A stretch of DNA of 64,000 nucleotides from an uncultured Chloroflexota bacterium (GCA_937974245.1 CALJKV010000071.1:1-64000), one strand, 5' to 3'. Shown: positions 7,720 to 16,589, numbered from the stretch's first letter. A program made the numbers and translations. Notes: generated by a model from the sequence alone, not told the origin.

Positions 7720-8822
7720 GCATATTCCTTGCCCAATGTGGCAACAATACGTTCGACCCAGGTATACAGATCAGGCACGACGGCCTCTGCCAGTTCAGCG
7801 GATGACAGTTCATAACCACGTGGGTTCATCACCGACAGGAATGGCTGGCGCAGACGGAAAGCCACATCCACCTGATCCCAATATCCAGCCAGCGCCAGCA
7901 CTGACGGTTCAGCGAACCCGCCGCTCCTGCTGGCGCGTACTGGCCGTTCAAAGGCATTCACCAGCGATTGACCATCATTGGCTGGTCGCATCACTGCCAT
8001 CAGAAAATCAGGCGCGTGCTGATTAACGAACCCGTTCTTCATCCCAGATGGTACGACCAGGGCGAAGGCTTTCATAAAGCCGCTAATCGTATATGCTGCC
8101 AGTTCGCTATCGCCGTGCAGGTTTTCGACCAGTTGTCTCCAATGAATACGGGCGTGCCGGTAATACGTCGCCGAGTTGAAAGCTACCAGCCCGAGCATCC
8201 CGGCACCGGACTCCTCATCAGGAGTCAGATCATCAACGGCGGTAAAGTAGTCAAACTCGGCGGTGTTCACTTCATGGGTCGAGATGGCGTGCATCATCTC
8301 GCAGGCCGCATCAATACTCAGGCCGGGATTTTCCGCGAGCATTCGCCCGAACAAGGCAATATCCGGCGCGAGCGAACGGTTTTTGAGCTGCTTGGTCAGT
8401 TCGCTTTTCAGTTTCTTGGTATCCGGCAGATCACCCTGCTGACGGGCTGCCAGGATATAGTCAACCAGATGTTCGATTTCGTCGGCACTGATATAAACCA
8501 GAACGGATGTCCCTTTTTCCCCCGACTTGGCAAAAACCGAATTGACGACCAGCGCGGCACTTTCCTGAGCTTCATTCTCAGGGACATCATTTGCTGCCAG
8601 GCGTTCGGCAATAACGTTAATTAGCGCTTTGGTACGTGTACCAGGCACAGTTTTGATTTCCTCGGCAAAGAGGTCTGAGGTACGCATCGCCCGCTTGGCG
8701 GATTGCGACGAAATACGCGCCCGGCGCACACCACCGAACAGCGCATCTTTGGGGTTGCCGGTGTCATCCCGGTTCAGATTAGAGGGGCCAAACGTCTGAA
8801 TAGCATGAATTTCGATAATCAT
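7716..8822 (-). CDS. cas7e: Cas7e backbone subunit of Cascade
   Basis: A 368-residue Cas7e (CasC/Cse4), six copies of which coat the spacer part of the crRNA. It opens MIIEIHAIQTFGPSNLNRDD followed by the characteristic GNPKDALFGGVRRARISSQS; further family segments are FDYFTAVDDL and GMLGLVAFNSATYYRHARI. A ribosome site (AAGGAG) lies upstream of the ATG, which is 17 bases after the cse2 stop. The stop overlaps the cas5e start. Confidence 0.96.
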   Translation of the reverse strand: MIIEIHAIQTFGPSNLNRDDTGNPKDALFGGVRRARISSQSAKRAMRTSDLFAEEIKTVPGTRTKALINVIAERLAANDVPENEAQESAALVVNSVFAKSGEKGTSVLVYISADEIEHLVDYILAARQQGDLPDTKKLKSELTKQLKNRSLAPDIALFGRMLAENPGLSIDAACEMMHAISTHEVNTAEFDYFTAVDDLTPDEESGAGMLGLVAFNSATYYRHARIHWRQLVENLHGDSELAAYTISGFMKAFALVVPSGMKNGFVNQHAPDFLMAVMRPANDGQSLVNAFERPVRASRSGGFAEPSVLALAGYWDQVDVAFRLRQPFLSVMNPRGYELSSAELAEAVVPDLYTWVERIVATLGKEYA

Positions 8823-8839
8823 GGTGATCTCCTTAGCGG

Positions 8840-9334
8840 TTATGATTTGGGCTGCTTATTGGACGAATGCCAGAATTCTCTGGCCCATTTTTTCTGAACG
8901 TAGCGTGCATCATGACTCCATCCGTTCAGATCGTAGAGCAGCTGATGCCAGTTCACTGAGATGTCTTTCGATTTGAGCATACTGATATGCTGGCGCAGGG
9001 GGCTATCTAGTGTCTCACGCCGCAGATTCAGAAGCTGAACGAAACGGCGTGAAGTAGCCGCGTCAGCACCGACTTCCTGGGTATAGGAGAGGAGATGGGT
9101 GCCCATGTTGCCTTTGGCTGCTGACACCGGATGCAGAGCAAACAACGCAGCAATCAGATACAGGTTCGCTTCTTCGTACCCATGATGGATGAAGGGAACC
9201 ACATACGGAAACATACCAGGCGCTTCACCCGGTAAGCGTCCCAGGCCGTGCCGGAGTTCAGCCAGCATGGCCCGGTCTTCGGCGTGCAGTTGCAGATAAT
9301 TGACAAAAGGATGTTGCCTCGTCTCATCGGTCAT
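8840..9334 (-). CDS. cse2: Cse2 small subunit of Cascade
   Basis: A 164-residue Cse2 (CasB), the small helical subunit that stabilises the R-loop and non-target strand. It is recognised by its place between cas8e and cas7e, its size, and segments such as RAMLAELRHGLGRLPGEAP and the terminal VNWHQLLYDLNGWSHDARYV with Arg/Lys-rich helices. It starts nine bases after cas8e. Confidence 0.92.
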   Translation of the reverse strand: MTDETRQHPFVNYLQLHAEDRAMLAELRHGLGRLPGEAPGMFPYVVPFIHHGYEEANLYLIAALFALHPVSAAKGNMGTHLLSYTQEVGADAATSRRFVQLLNLRRETLDSPLRQHISMLKSKDISVNWHQLLYDLNGWSHDARYVQKKWAREFWHSSNKQPKS

Positions 9335-9343
9335 GATCGCCTC

Positions 9344-10840
9344 CTATTGCGTAAATAGCTTCTTAATCCGTGCATGTAGCTCCCTTTCGGCCATCACCTG
9401 CCCTTGTAAAGCTGCTGCATTGCTGCCACCACTGCGTTCGGCTTCCGCCAAGCTATCTTTAGCGTTCTGGATGAGAATCTCGCGCCAGGCAGCAAGTGCA
9501 TCTGTGTGGTCATAGCTGAACGCAGACACAAAATTCCAGAATGGCAATTCCAGATGTGCCCAGTAGTGCGACACAGTGCCCCATTGCCTAATCAGATTCT
9601 GCCGATCAGTCTTGTCCGGCACACTTTCGCCCCCACGCATGAGGACATACTTAGCCAATGTGTTTGTGGCATAACGAAGTGCTTGAGCAATGGCTTCAGC
9701 ATCTGTAATCGCTTGAGAAATTTGAAGTAGAGAGATCGAGTCACGAAGTAGCCCGGACGGAAGGGGTATCCGTTCCTGACGGTAAAACACTGGCTTGGCC
9801 TGATCGGCAAGCATTCCGGTAGCGGTCAGTTGAAGTGGATATTGCTCCTCGATGAACCCATATTCCACCAGGCGAGCGAGCCAGTCAACCACAGCGGGTG
9901 GTTTCACATTCGCATCATCAAGAGCCAGAAGGCTGTGATAGTCACGCCACAGCGCTTTGTCTGTGTCGAAGCGTAGAAATCTCCAGTCCTCACTGTCCGA
10001 GTTTCGAACATAGCGCTTATGGGGGCTGGACACATCAGCAGAGAGTGTCAGCCCTGGGGCTATTGTCATAGTTTCAACCATAATTTGCCCGTTCCGCACA
10101 GCCGGTATTAAACGAATGCGATTACTCGGCCATGTCAAATAGTCCAGGTACCCCTTTGGATGTTCTCTGGGTTGATAGGGATCAATCTGTTCCCATGCGG
10201 GCATGTCCATAGATGTATATGGTATCGGGACTAATGAACTTGGATAAGGCAACAGATTTAGCAAGAGTGTTTTGAATACGGTCTCGTCATTGCCCCAGAA
10301 TAGAACGCCGCGTGTGAGCGGACTATCAGTGAATTTTTCTTCAAGACCACTCAATCCCGCAGTGCGAAATGTCTGAGCAGTGATTAAATGACGAGCGGCC
10401 TCAGCGGCAGACAGACTTAATCCATCGTCGTCATTGGCATGGGTAAAAAGAGTGCCTGTATTGCCGATCGAATGAATCAAATGGATAATTGACTTCGGTT
10501 GAACGCGCTCATCTGGCACCTGATAAAATGGTCGCTCCGGGTGAAACAAATCGAAACGTTCGTACCACTTCGTGAAGTAAGCATCTAACTGTTCCGGTGG
10601 GAAAAATCCACCTTGCCATAACATTTTCCAGGCATTTCGATTTGCCGGGCCAAACACGCAGTGTAGCACTGCGAGCGCCACCGGCATGACGGATGCAGTC
10701 ATCAGGGATGTTTCACAGGAGATAGCCAGAAGATTATGGGCATTGACCAGCAAATCACGGAGGCTGACTTCTTCAAGTGTGCCGTCGTGTTTCACACACG
10801 GAATCCAGGGTTGGTCAATCAGATTAAATGAGAATGTCAT
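9344..10840 (-). CDS. cas8e: Cas8e large subunit of Cascade
   Basis: A 498-residue Cas8e (Cse1/CasA), which recognises the PAM and recruits Cas3. The N-terminus FNLIDQPWIPCVKHDGTLEE is the family signature; other recognisable parts are the segment around FHPERPFYQVPDERV and the C-terminal four-helix bundle ending in a charged tail (ELHARIKKLF). The start overlaps the end of cas3 by four bases. Length is typical. Confidence 0.95.
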   Translation of the reverse strand: MTFSFNLIDQPWIPCVKHDGTLEEVSLRDLLVNAHNLLAISCETSLMTASVMPVALAVLHCVFGPANRNAWKMLWQGGFFPPEQLDAYFTKWYERFDLFHPERPFYQVPDERVQPKSIIHLIHSIGNTGTLFTHANDDDGLSLSAAEAARHLITAQTFRTAGLSGLEEKFTDSPLTRGVLFWGNDETVFKTLLLNLLPYPSSLVPIPYTSMDMPAWEQIDPYQPREHPKGYLDYLTWPSNRIRLIPAVRNGQIMVETMTIAPGLTLSADVSSPHKRYVRNSDSEDWRFLRFDTDKALWRDYHSLLALDDANVKPPAVVDWLARLVEYGFIEEQYPLQLTATGMLADQAKPVFYRQERIPLPSGLLRDSISLLQISQAITDAEAIAQALRYATNTLAKYVLMRGGESVPDKTDRQNLIRQWGTVSHYWAHLELPFWNFVSAFSYDHTDALAAWREILIQNAKDSLAEAERSGGSNAAALQGQVMAERELHARIKKLFTQ

Positions 10841-13800
10841 ACGTCCTCCTTGATGATTTCCAATCCGTAAAAGCGGCTTAATCTCAACAGGTACCTGCTT
10901 CCCGGTATGGCATACGATCCGCTGCTAAATACTATTGGGCGAGTATCCTTGAGTTGTGGACTACGGCTGAGGTGTGGATTTTCGGGCATATTCTTGAGCG
11001 CTTGCATAACCTCCTGATTGCGAATTGTCACCCGAAAACGCAGCAGGGTGCTAATTTCAGCATTTGTCGGCGGTCGATCTGGAAGTACAGGCAGGGGCAG
11101 ATCGGAGTGGTCCGTTCGTACACAGAGGATATCGATTCCAGACCTTATATCGCGTGTAGTGATACGGATTTGTTCGTCATCAGATAGATCAAGACTTGTA
11201 CCACCAATCAGGAATTCATCATCAGGAGCGCCAATTCGGTAAGCTTCACCGCGAAATCGAGCGCCATTGTCCCCCATCACCATTTCCTCCCAGGCAGCTT
11301 GCAAAGATTTGGTATATGCCTGTGAGAGACCCTCTACAACCGGATCATCGCTGTATACGAAATCCATCATCGGGTCAATTTCATCGGGTATAGCAAGTTC
11401 TGCGCGGTCGCGCAGCAGCAGCCAGGTTTTCAGCAGGATGAATCGGACATAAATAATTTCATCTACACCAAAACCCGGCACATCATCTTGCCCAAACTGC
11501 GGTTCGCGTAGAACCAGTACCGGTTCGGAAAGATGCGCTGGACGAGAACGCTCAGCATGGCGGTGCAGCCGTCCAGCGCGTTGAATCAGCAGGTCAATAG
11601 GGGCTACACTGCTTACCATCAAATCAAAGTCCAGATCGAGACTCTGTTCAATGATTTGTGTGGCAACCAGAATCATGCGCTCAGGTCGCTGTCCGGTTTT
11701 GCCGAAGGAGGTGAGGACTTGATTTTCGATGGTATTGCGCCATTGAGATGGGAATCGGGCATGGAACAGCAGCACGTCATCTGCATTTAACTCAGGGTGC
11801 GTACGAAGTGCATGTGCCAGCGCAATAGCCTCATCTACAGTATTACAGATAATAGCAATGCAACCGCCATCCTGGTAGACGGTAGCCAGCCAATCACAAA
11901 GCGGCGCAGTATTCGGGCCAATTCGATAGATGTGCAGTATTCGAGTTGCCGGTGCAGGTAATGGATAAACCTGGACGTTGCCGTCTTTGTCCACAATAGT
12001 CAGTCGTGGATAAGGCACGTCTGCTATAGGCGCTTCTGCTATACCGACTTGCTCCAGCAAACGTTGACGACTGTTTCTTGGCAGAGTAGCTGAAAGAAGA
12101 ATTACCGGAGACTGCAAGGCCTCCAACCAGCCCAGCAGACGATCCACGATCGCATTCATGTAAGTATCATAAGCATGAATCTCATCGAAGATCACAGTCT
12201 TGTGGCTGAGACCATACTGGCGAACAAAATGATGGCGTGTCTGCAAAACACCCAATAGCGCCTGGTCTACCGTGCCAACAGCGAAAGGTGCCAGCAGTGA
12301 ACGTTTCCGATTCTGAAACCATGTCGTAGCAATTAATCCACTTTCATCCCCTTCTCGCTCTGTTCTGGCCGATAACTGCTGGTACAGCGGATGTTGGTCG
12401 GCCTGTGCATGGATAAGTTGTATATTGATTGGTTGATGCGGATAACGTGCCTCTAAATACTGTCCCACCCGTTCAAACATCTGATTGCTGGTTGCCTGAG
12501 TAGGCATCGCTACATAAACTCCTGCCTGACCAAACAGATTGACCAGACAATCGGCGAGATACAAAGCCAATTCTGTTTTGCCACCACCCGTGAGATACTC
12601 GACCAGAACCAAACGCGGTTTGCCTGCTGAAAAGTCACAAACCTGGATGGCTTCTCTCTGTAACGCATTGGGGGGGAATGGAAAGACGGTCTCGAATATG
12701 GGTGTGTCGCCAGATAATTTCCAACCACCCCAGCCCATCTCAGCCAGAGCCGTTTCAGCCTGGGTCAAGGCATGTTCAAAGTACGTACCAGGCTCGATGG
12801 CCTGCATCTCATAGGCGAAGTAAGTATCATTGGAGCCAATCCAATCACATACAGAAACAAATCCAGAGAGAAAAACGAGTAGTTGGTTGAGTTGAGCGAC
12901 ATTGTCTGGTAGTGAGATAGCATTCACGGCCAGTACCTGCACCATTGCCTCAAACACCTGTGCTTGTAGTTTCTGCCATTCGGGTTTTCCGATTGCCGCA
13001 CGCTTCTGGTTCATTCTATGGTCGCTGATCCACGTGCCATGATGCCCCCCAAGCACAGCCGCAAGCTGGTGTGCTGCCCCCTTTTCTATGCCTAATTCCG
13101 CCAGTTGTCGTTGTAAGATAATCGCGGAAAGCAGACCGTGAGGCTCATCAAAGCCTTCGCTAGACAGACCAGATGCTACTAACCTATCAAAAAGCGGTTC
13201 AGCCTTTCGTTGAAAACCTGGGGTTGCTTTGCCAATGTCATGTAAACCGGCTAACAAGGCCAACCATCGCCGTGTACCCTCATCTTCCATACCAATCAGT
13301 CCACACAGCCATGTCCGCTGTGCGGAACTGAGAACCTGTTGCCACATGACCCAGGTTACCGCTGCAACATCCAGTAGATGATAAAGCAACGCATGATAAG
13401 CACCAGTTTTGCGATCGTACTTTGCCCATAGGTAGACCAACGAAGGGGCTGTGTCGGCTACTCTCTCCACAAGTCCATATGCCTGAAGCTGGCGCTGTAA
13501 ACTCCAGATGATTCGCTGGCGTAAATCATCCGGTTCCAGTACGACGACGCCGGATCCCCAGCTACGTATCCAGGGAACCATCTCTTGTGGCTCAGAAACC
13601 GCCACAGAAAACCGTACGTAGCCATTGGAATCAACGGCAATCTTTTGTGTTGGGTGCCAGGCTGTTTCCAGCAAGCGGTCATAATGGCGGGGTTCGAACT
13701 GCAATTGAACCTGCACAGGGTCTCGCTCGCTGTTCCAGACTCCCCATGCGTGCCCATCATACGTGCCGAACCGAGCGGCTTCGACAACGTCGAACCGGTT

Positions 13801-14427
13801 ATTGGTCATCTGAACATCCAATATGCGATCGAACTTCAGGCTGAGCGGGATGTATCCATGTCCGTCTGTTGTACCTTCGCACAGCACATACAGCCCATCA
13901 GAGAGCGGGTTGCTCACAAATCGGAAAGGACGAATGAGCCAGTGATTAGGATTGGGGCGATGGAGAGGGTGATATGTCACCCATACCTCGTAGCGTTTTT
14001 GCTTAGCGTATGTCAGCAAAGAAAACCAACGATCGCCTGGCTCGTTAGGCTGATCGTGGTCATGCTTTAATAAAAGTGTATCGCCCAGAGGGATTGACAT
14101 CTTGCTGCCCAACTTATACAGCAAAGAGCGCATAGTATGCCAGCGATCACGGTGATAAATTAGTGATCTTTCCAGGACAAGGTATAGAAATTCGCTCTCT
14201 TCCGGAGAGAGTGTGAAGGCTGCAAAATAACCTTCTGAGAGATAGTATCGTTTGCGATCTGTGTAGATTGGGACACCAGCATCTTCCAGGATGCTGATAT
14301 ATTTGGGCACAACACGTCGGCTAATACCATATTTTCCAACGATCTCACCTGTGCTGATGCCATCAGGCGCAGTTGCCATGTCATGAATGATGTTTTGAAG
14401 AATCTTGTAGGTCTCGCCTAAATCCAT
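10837..14427 (-). CDS. cas3: Cas3 nuclease-helicase with fused N-terminal HTH-WYL regulator
   Basis: A 1196-residue protein in one uninterrupted frame. Residues ~1-65 form a winged helix (ISTGEIVGKYGISRRVVPKY) and ~125-320 a WYL-type ligand-binding region (RPFRFVSNPL, LYVLCEG near 166-184). From ~330 the sequence is a normal I-E Cas3: LWAKYD, LLYHLLDVA, the HD motif HDIGKATPGF (His396, Asp397), HHGTW, Walker A LTGGGKTE (~613-619), DEIHAYD (~748), LLSATLP, and the motif VI region ending IQRAGRLHRH. Usual I-E Cas3 proteins have about 850-950 residues, so the regulator is extra. The ATG at 14427 is chosen for the AAGGAG eight bases upstream; it comes 12 codons after an earlier in-frame start without such a site. 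I see no ATG near the junction; one GTG near residue 320 has no ribosome site. WYL regulators are known to control CRISPR-Cas loci as separate proteins; fusion to Cas3 would link control and interference. Confidence 0.93.
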   Translation of the reverse strand: MDLGETYKILQNIIHDMATAPDGISTGEIVGKYGISRRVVPKYISILEDAGVPIYTDRKRYYLSEGYFAAFTLSPEESEFLYLVLERSLIYHRDRWHTMRSLLYKLGSKMSIPLGDTLLLKHDHDQPNEPGDRWFSLLTYAKQKRYEVWVTYHPLHRPNPNHWLIRPFRFVSNPLSDGLYVLCEGTTDGHGYIPLSLKFDRILDVQMTNNRFDVVEAARFGTYDGHAWGVWNSERDPVQVQLQFEPRHYDRLLETAWHPTQKIAVDSNGYVRFSVAVSEPQEMVPWIRSWGSGVVVLEPDDLRQRIIWSLQRQLQAYGLVERVADTAPSLVYLWAKYDRKTGAYHALLYHLLDVAAVTWVMWQQVLSSAQRTWLCGLIGMEDEGTRRWLALLAGLHDIGKATPGFQRKAEPLFDRLVASGLSSEGFDEPHGLLSAIILQRQLAELGIEKGAAHQLAAVLGGHHGTWISDHRMNQKRAAIGKPEWQKLQAQVFEAMVQVLAVNAISLPDNVAQLNQLLVFLSGFVSVCDWIGSNDTYFAYEMQAIEPGTYFEHALTQAETALAEMGWGGWKLSGDTPIFETVFPFPPNALQREAIQVCDFSAGKPRLVLVEYLTGGGKTELALYLADCLVNLFGQAGVYVAMPTQATSNQMFERVGQYLEARYPHQPINIQLIHAQADQHPLYQQLSARTEREGDESGLIATTWFQNRKRSLLAPFAVGTVDQALLGVLQTRHHFVRQYGLSHKTVIFDEIHAYDTYMNAIVDRLLGWLEALQSPVILLSATLPRNSRQRLLEQVGIAEAPIADVPYPRLTIVDKDGNVQVYPLPAPATRILHIYRIGPNTAPLCDWLATVYQDGGCIAIICNTVDEAIALAHALRTHPELNADDVLLFHARFPSQWRNTIENQVLTSFGKTGQRPERMILVATQIIEQSLDLDFDLMVSSVAPIDLLIQRAGRLHRHAERSRPAHLSEPVLVLREPQFGQDDVPGFGVDEIIYVRFILLKTWLLLRDRAELAIPDEIDPMMDFVYSDDPVVEGLSQAYTKSLQAAWEEMVMGDNGARFRGEAYRIGAPDDEFLIGGTSLDLSDDEQIRITTRDIRSGIDILCVRTDHSDLPLPVLPDRPPTNAEISTLLRFRVTIRNQEVMQALKNMPENPHLSRSPQLKDTRPIVFSSGSYAIPGSRYLLRLSRFYGLEIIKEDV

Positions 14428-14540
14428 CTGACGCTCTCCTTTATATCCCCAGCATAATGACATTTGGGAACGGAGCGTGCTCCATTGTGTGAAGGTAGAT
14501 GAAACATATCGTTGCTATATTCAAGATAAGTGTTAAGGGC

Positions 14541-14555
14541 ACAAATGTCATTTGT
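14541..14555. promoter_or_regulatory. Candidate operator upstream of the cas operon
   Basis: A perfect palindrome ACAAATG-T-CATTTGT lies 114 bases upstream of the cas3 start. A related half (AATGACATTTGG) occurs at 14456-14467 and a shorter palindrome GGAGC-GT-GCTCC at 14472-14483. The 379-base interval 14428-14806 between cas3 and the divergent antitoxin gene holds no gene; besides these sites it contains AT-rich DNA (14600-14730) and the palindrome at 14731. A natural ligand for these sites would be the HTH-WYL part of Cas3, but that is inference. Confidence 0.4.
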
Positions 14556-14730
14556 TTTCCTACCTTAAAAGCAAATCCATTCTGAAATCTCGCTATCCCA
14601 TTACAATTAGCGCAAATAGTTATAATGAAGAGTTTACTCGAAATCTGAGATAAGTATCGTGTTTTCATTTATGCAACTGATATAAATTTTATAATAAAAT
14701 GGTGATTTACTTATTTGGTACCGAAAAGAG

Positions 14731-14753
14731 AAACACAAGGGGGATTGTGTTCA
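14731..14753. promoter_or_regulatory. Palindromic site, right flank of CRISPR-Cas locus
   Basis: The arms AACACAA and TTGTGTT enclose a 6-base centre GGGGGA. It differs at two of 23 positions from the site at 2738-2760 and has the same orientation. It is 54 bases upstream of the RHH antitoxin start and about 300 bases upstream of cas3, so it could also serve as an operator of the toxin-antitoxin promoter. Confidence 0.5.
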
Positions 14754-14806
14754 CCCACTGTTGTTTACTGCTTGTATTGCGTTGATTCGTATGTTGTAAT
14801 ACGCAT

Positions 14807-15079
14807 ATGAGTACTATCCGCACCACCATCACGCTTCGCCCCAGCTTGTTAGAACGGCTCAAAATATTCGCCCGTGCCAACAACAAACCGATGTCTGAAG
14901 TCATTCAGGAGGGATTGACCCGCATTCTGGATCAAGCTGAGCAGCGACGACTGAAAACCATGTACGATGGTTTGTCCTCTTTGGCAGGCAGCAGCCAAGC
15001 GCCGATTCCTGATGCGTCTGGGCGCATTGACGCGATGTTATATGGTCAGCGTGGGGCTTGGAGGGGTGATGCGAACTGA
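14807..15079 (+). CDS. Ribbon-helix-helix antitoxin
   Basis: A 90-residue protein. The N-terminal RHH fold (RTTITLRPSLLERLKIFAR, then the second helix PMSEVIQEGLTRILDQ) binds DNA as a dimer; the flexible C-terminal half would neutralise the toxin. Its last 11 bases overlap the start of the PIN toxin, the classic layout of a VapBC-type module. A likely autoregulatory site is the inverted pair TGCGT/ACGCA upstream, at about 14777-14804. It is divergent from the cas operon. Confidence 0.85.
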   Translation: MSTIRTTITLRPSLLERLKIFARANNKPMSEVIQEGLTRILDQAEQRRLKTMYDGLSSLAGSSQAPIPDASGRIDAMLYGQRGAWRGDAN

Positions 15080-15485
15080 TTTTGATATTCTGGTTGATAG
15101 TGATGCTTTCGTGGGTCTGTTTCTGGATCACGATACCCACCACGCTGAGTGCCAGCAACAATTGCGCCAGTTTCAAGCGGATAACCGGGTTCTGGTCACC
15201 ACCAGCTTTGTAGTCAGTGAAACCGCGACCGTTCTTAGTCACCTGGATGGGCAGACAATGGCTCGTGACTTCTTCGATACTATTCAATCTCATCAGTTTC
15301 CAGTCATTTTTATATCAGAAACGCTTCAGACAGCCGCAGAAAAAGTGTTTTACCAGCAGGAGAAGAAAGGCACGAGCATGGTGGATTGTGCCAATGTCGC
15401 AGTGATGCAACAGTTTCATATCCCCACTATCTGGAGTTTTGACCGTTTCTACTTCAGACGCTATCAATTCGCGCCTGCTGAGTAG
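15069..15485 (+). CDS. PIN-domain toxin (VapC-like ribonuclease)
   Basis: A 138-residue PIN-domain protein. Acidic metal-binding residues occur in order: Asp in ILVDSDAFVGLF (~10-12), Glu in VVSETATVL, Asp in SMVDCANVAV and Asp in WSFDRFYF near the C-terminus. PIN toxins cut RNA with Mg or Mn. The ATG at 15069 is preceded by GGAGG and overlaps the antitoxin gene; the frame is open further upstream, but that part is antitoxin coding sequence. TA modules beside CRISPR loci are common in defence islands. Confidence 0.85.
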   Translation: MRTDFDILVDSDAFVGLFLDHDTHHAECQQQLRQFQADNRVLVTTSFVVSETATVLSHLDGQTMARDFFDTIQSHQFPVIFISETLQTAAEKVFYQQEKKGTSMVDCANVAVMQQFHIPTIWSFDRFYFRRYQFAPAE

Positions 15486-15522
15486 ACATAGATAGTAGCA
15501 ATAAGATTCATAAGAAGATTAC

Positions 15523-15763
15523 ATGACATATCAATCAACAAAAAGTAACATCCCCCGTTTCAAAAACTATCAGGAAGAAGCTGCTTTCTGGGATCGTCAC
15601 GACTTCACCGAATTCCTGGATGAACTGAGGCCGGTACAGGTGCGGTTTGCGAAGAATCTCTCCAATGGCGTGACGGTACGCTTCTTCCCCAAAAGACTTG
15701 AGCCATATTCGCAAGACTGCAACAGAGAAAGGCATAGGAGCCGCAGCCCTCATCCGCATGTAG
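15523..15763 (+). pseudogene. Broken CopG-family antitoxin gene
   Basis: The first ~55 codons read as a typical CopG-type antitoxin of the family that begins IPRFKNYQEEAAFWDRHDFTE and continues to VQVRFAKNLSNGVTVRF. The expected C-terminal RHH part (LSHIRKTATEKGIGAAALIRM) follows, but in the next frame, so there is a frameshift around 15690-15705. In that frame a TAG occurs at 15761-15763, where family members usually have Trp after RM. The original frame instead runs on as a meaningless tail to 15837. No toxin partner is adjacent. Two independent lesions make this a dead gene, probably the remnant of a second toxin-antitoxin pair. Confidence 0.7.
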
Positions 15764-15877
15764 GTGTCGGAACATTGACACACCCCGGCAAAGCCGTAGC
15801 TGATATAACCCAAAATGGTTTTCAACCCGTCGCCTAACCCGCGCACCTGCTAGAACTCCATCGCGGTTCTTGTTACC

Positions 15878-16549
15878 ATGAAATCCATGTTTTCTCTCGT
15901 CACCCGCGCCATACAATTCCTGGCAAACTTCATCAAACTCGACCTGAATACCGTTCTGGCAAAAGTCGCGGAACGGCTCGCCTACTTCCCATTAGGTGGG
16001 TATCACCCCGGCCTCTATGAAGTTTTGGAACATGAAGGACAGTTGGAACTCTGTGACGAGGGAGGGCATCAGGTGATCTACACCAAGCGCCAGAAGGTGA
16101 AATTCCTCCAAGACAATATCATTGCCTACCAGGATCAGGCCTGGGGGGATGGCGAAATCTTCGCCGATTACAACTGTACACCAGGCGTTCCGGTTGATCG
16201 TTACCGGGAAGGCAATCGCTACCGGGTCTTGATTTCCCTACGAGAAGCCAAGAAACACAATGATGTTGAGCAGTTTCATATCCAACGCACCATCACCGAG
16301 GGCTTCACCAGCGCCAAAGAAGATTTCCAGACTGATATAGACCACATGACCCGCCACCTGACGCTTCAGATCGTCTTTCCAGCAAACCGGCCACCCCAGC
16401 ATGTCTACCTGATTGAGCGCCATGCCAAGCGCAGCCGAGAATTAGGAACCGATCACGTTCACTCATTGGCCGATGGCCGCATTGAAGTCAATTGGCAGAC
16501 AACGACGCCAAAGCTCTATGAGACCTACATTTTGCGTTGGGAGTGGTAA
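15878..16549 (+). CDS. Unknown 223-residue protein
   Basis: Not recognised. It starts with an amphipathic segment (MFSLVTRAIQFLANFIKLDL) and is followed by a mixed alpha/beta body with many aromatic and acidic residues, ending ETYILRWEW. There is no clear signal peptide and no membrane segment that I would trust. No good ribosome site precedes the ATG at 15878; an in-frame ATG lies three codons later. It is followed by a hairpin and a micro-ORF on the opposite strand and then an XRE regulator gene. The C-terminal half (QHVYLIERHAKRS) could form a beta-rich sensing domain, but this is a guess. Confidence 0.65.
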   Translation: MKSMFSLVTRAIQFLANFIKLDLNTVLAKVAERLAYFPLGGYHPGLYEVLEHEGQLELCDEGGHQVIYTKRQKVKFLQDNIIAYQDQAWGDGEIFADYNCTPGVPVDRYREGNRYRVLISLREAKKHNDVEQFHIQRTITEGFTSAKEDFQTDIDHMTRHLTLQIVFPANRPPQHVYLIERHAKRSRELGTDHVHSLADGRIEVNWQTTTPKLYETYILRWEW

Positions 16550-16555
16550 AGAGGT

Positions 16556-16580
16556 GATGAGCGGACAGAAGCCGCTCATC
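16556..16580 (-). terminator. Hairpin downstream of micro-ORF 1
   Basis: A perfect 9-base stem GATGAGCGG/CCGCTCATC with a 7-base loop. On the minus strand it comes nine bases after the micro-ORF stop and is followed by CACCTCTTT, a weak U-rich tract. It also lies just after the end of the plus-strand gene, so it may serve both directions. The stem is identical to that at 17515-17539. Confidence 0.6.
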
Positions 16581-16589
16581 CGTGAGGAA

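Noticed and set aside
7667..8624. Long plus-strand frames opposite cas5e and cas7e
   Set aside because: They are antisense shadows of strongly recognised genes.
13680..13720. GGTTCGAA motif suggesting a tRNA
   Set aside because: It lies inside the cas3 coding region and no cloverleaf can be drawn around it.
15523..15837. 104-residue intact gene
   Set aside because: Only the first ~55 residues are family-like; the tail is out of frame and the true C-terminus is in another frame with a stop.
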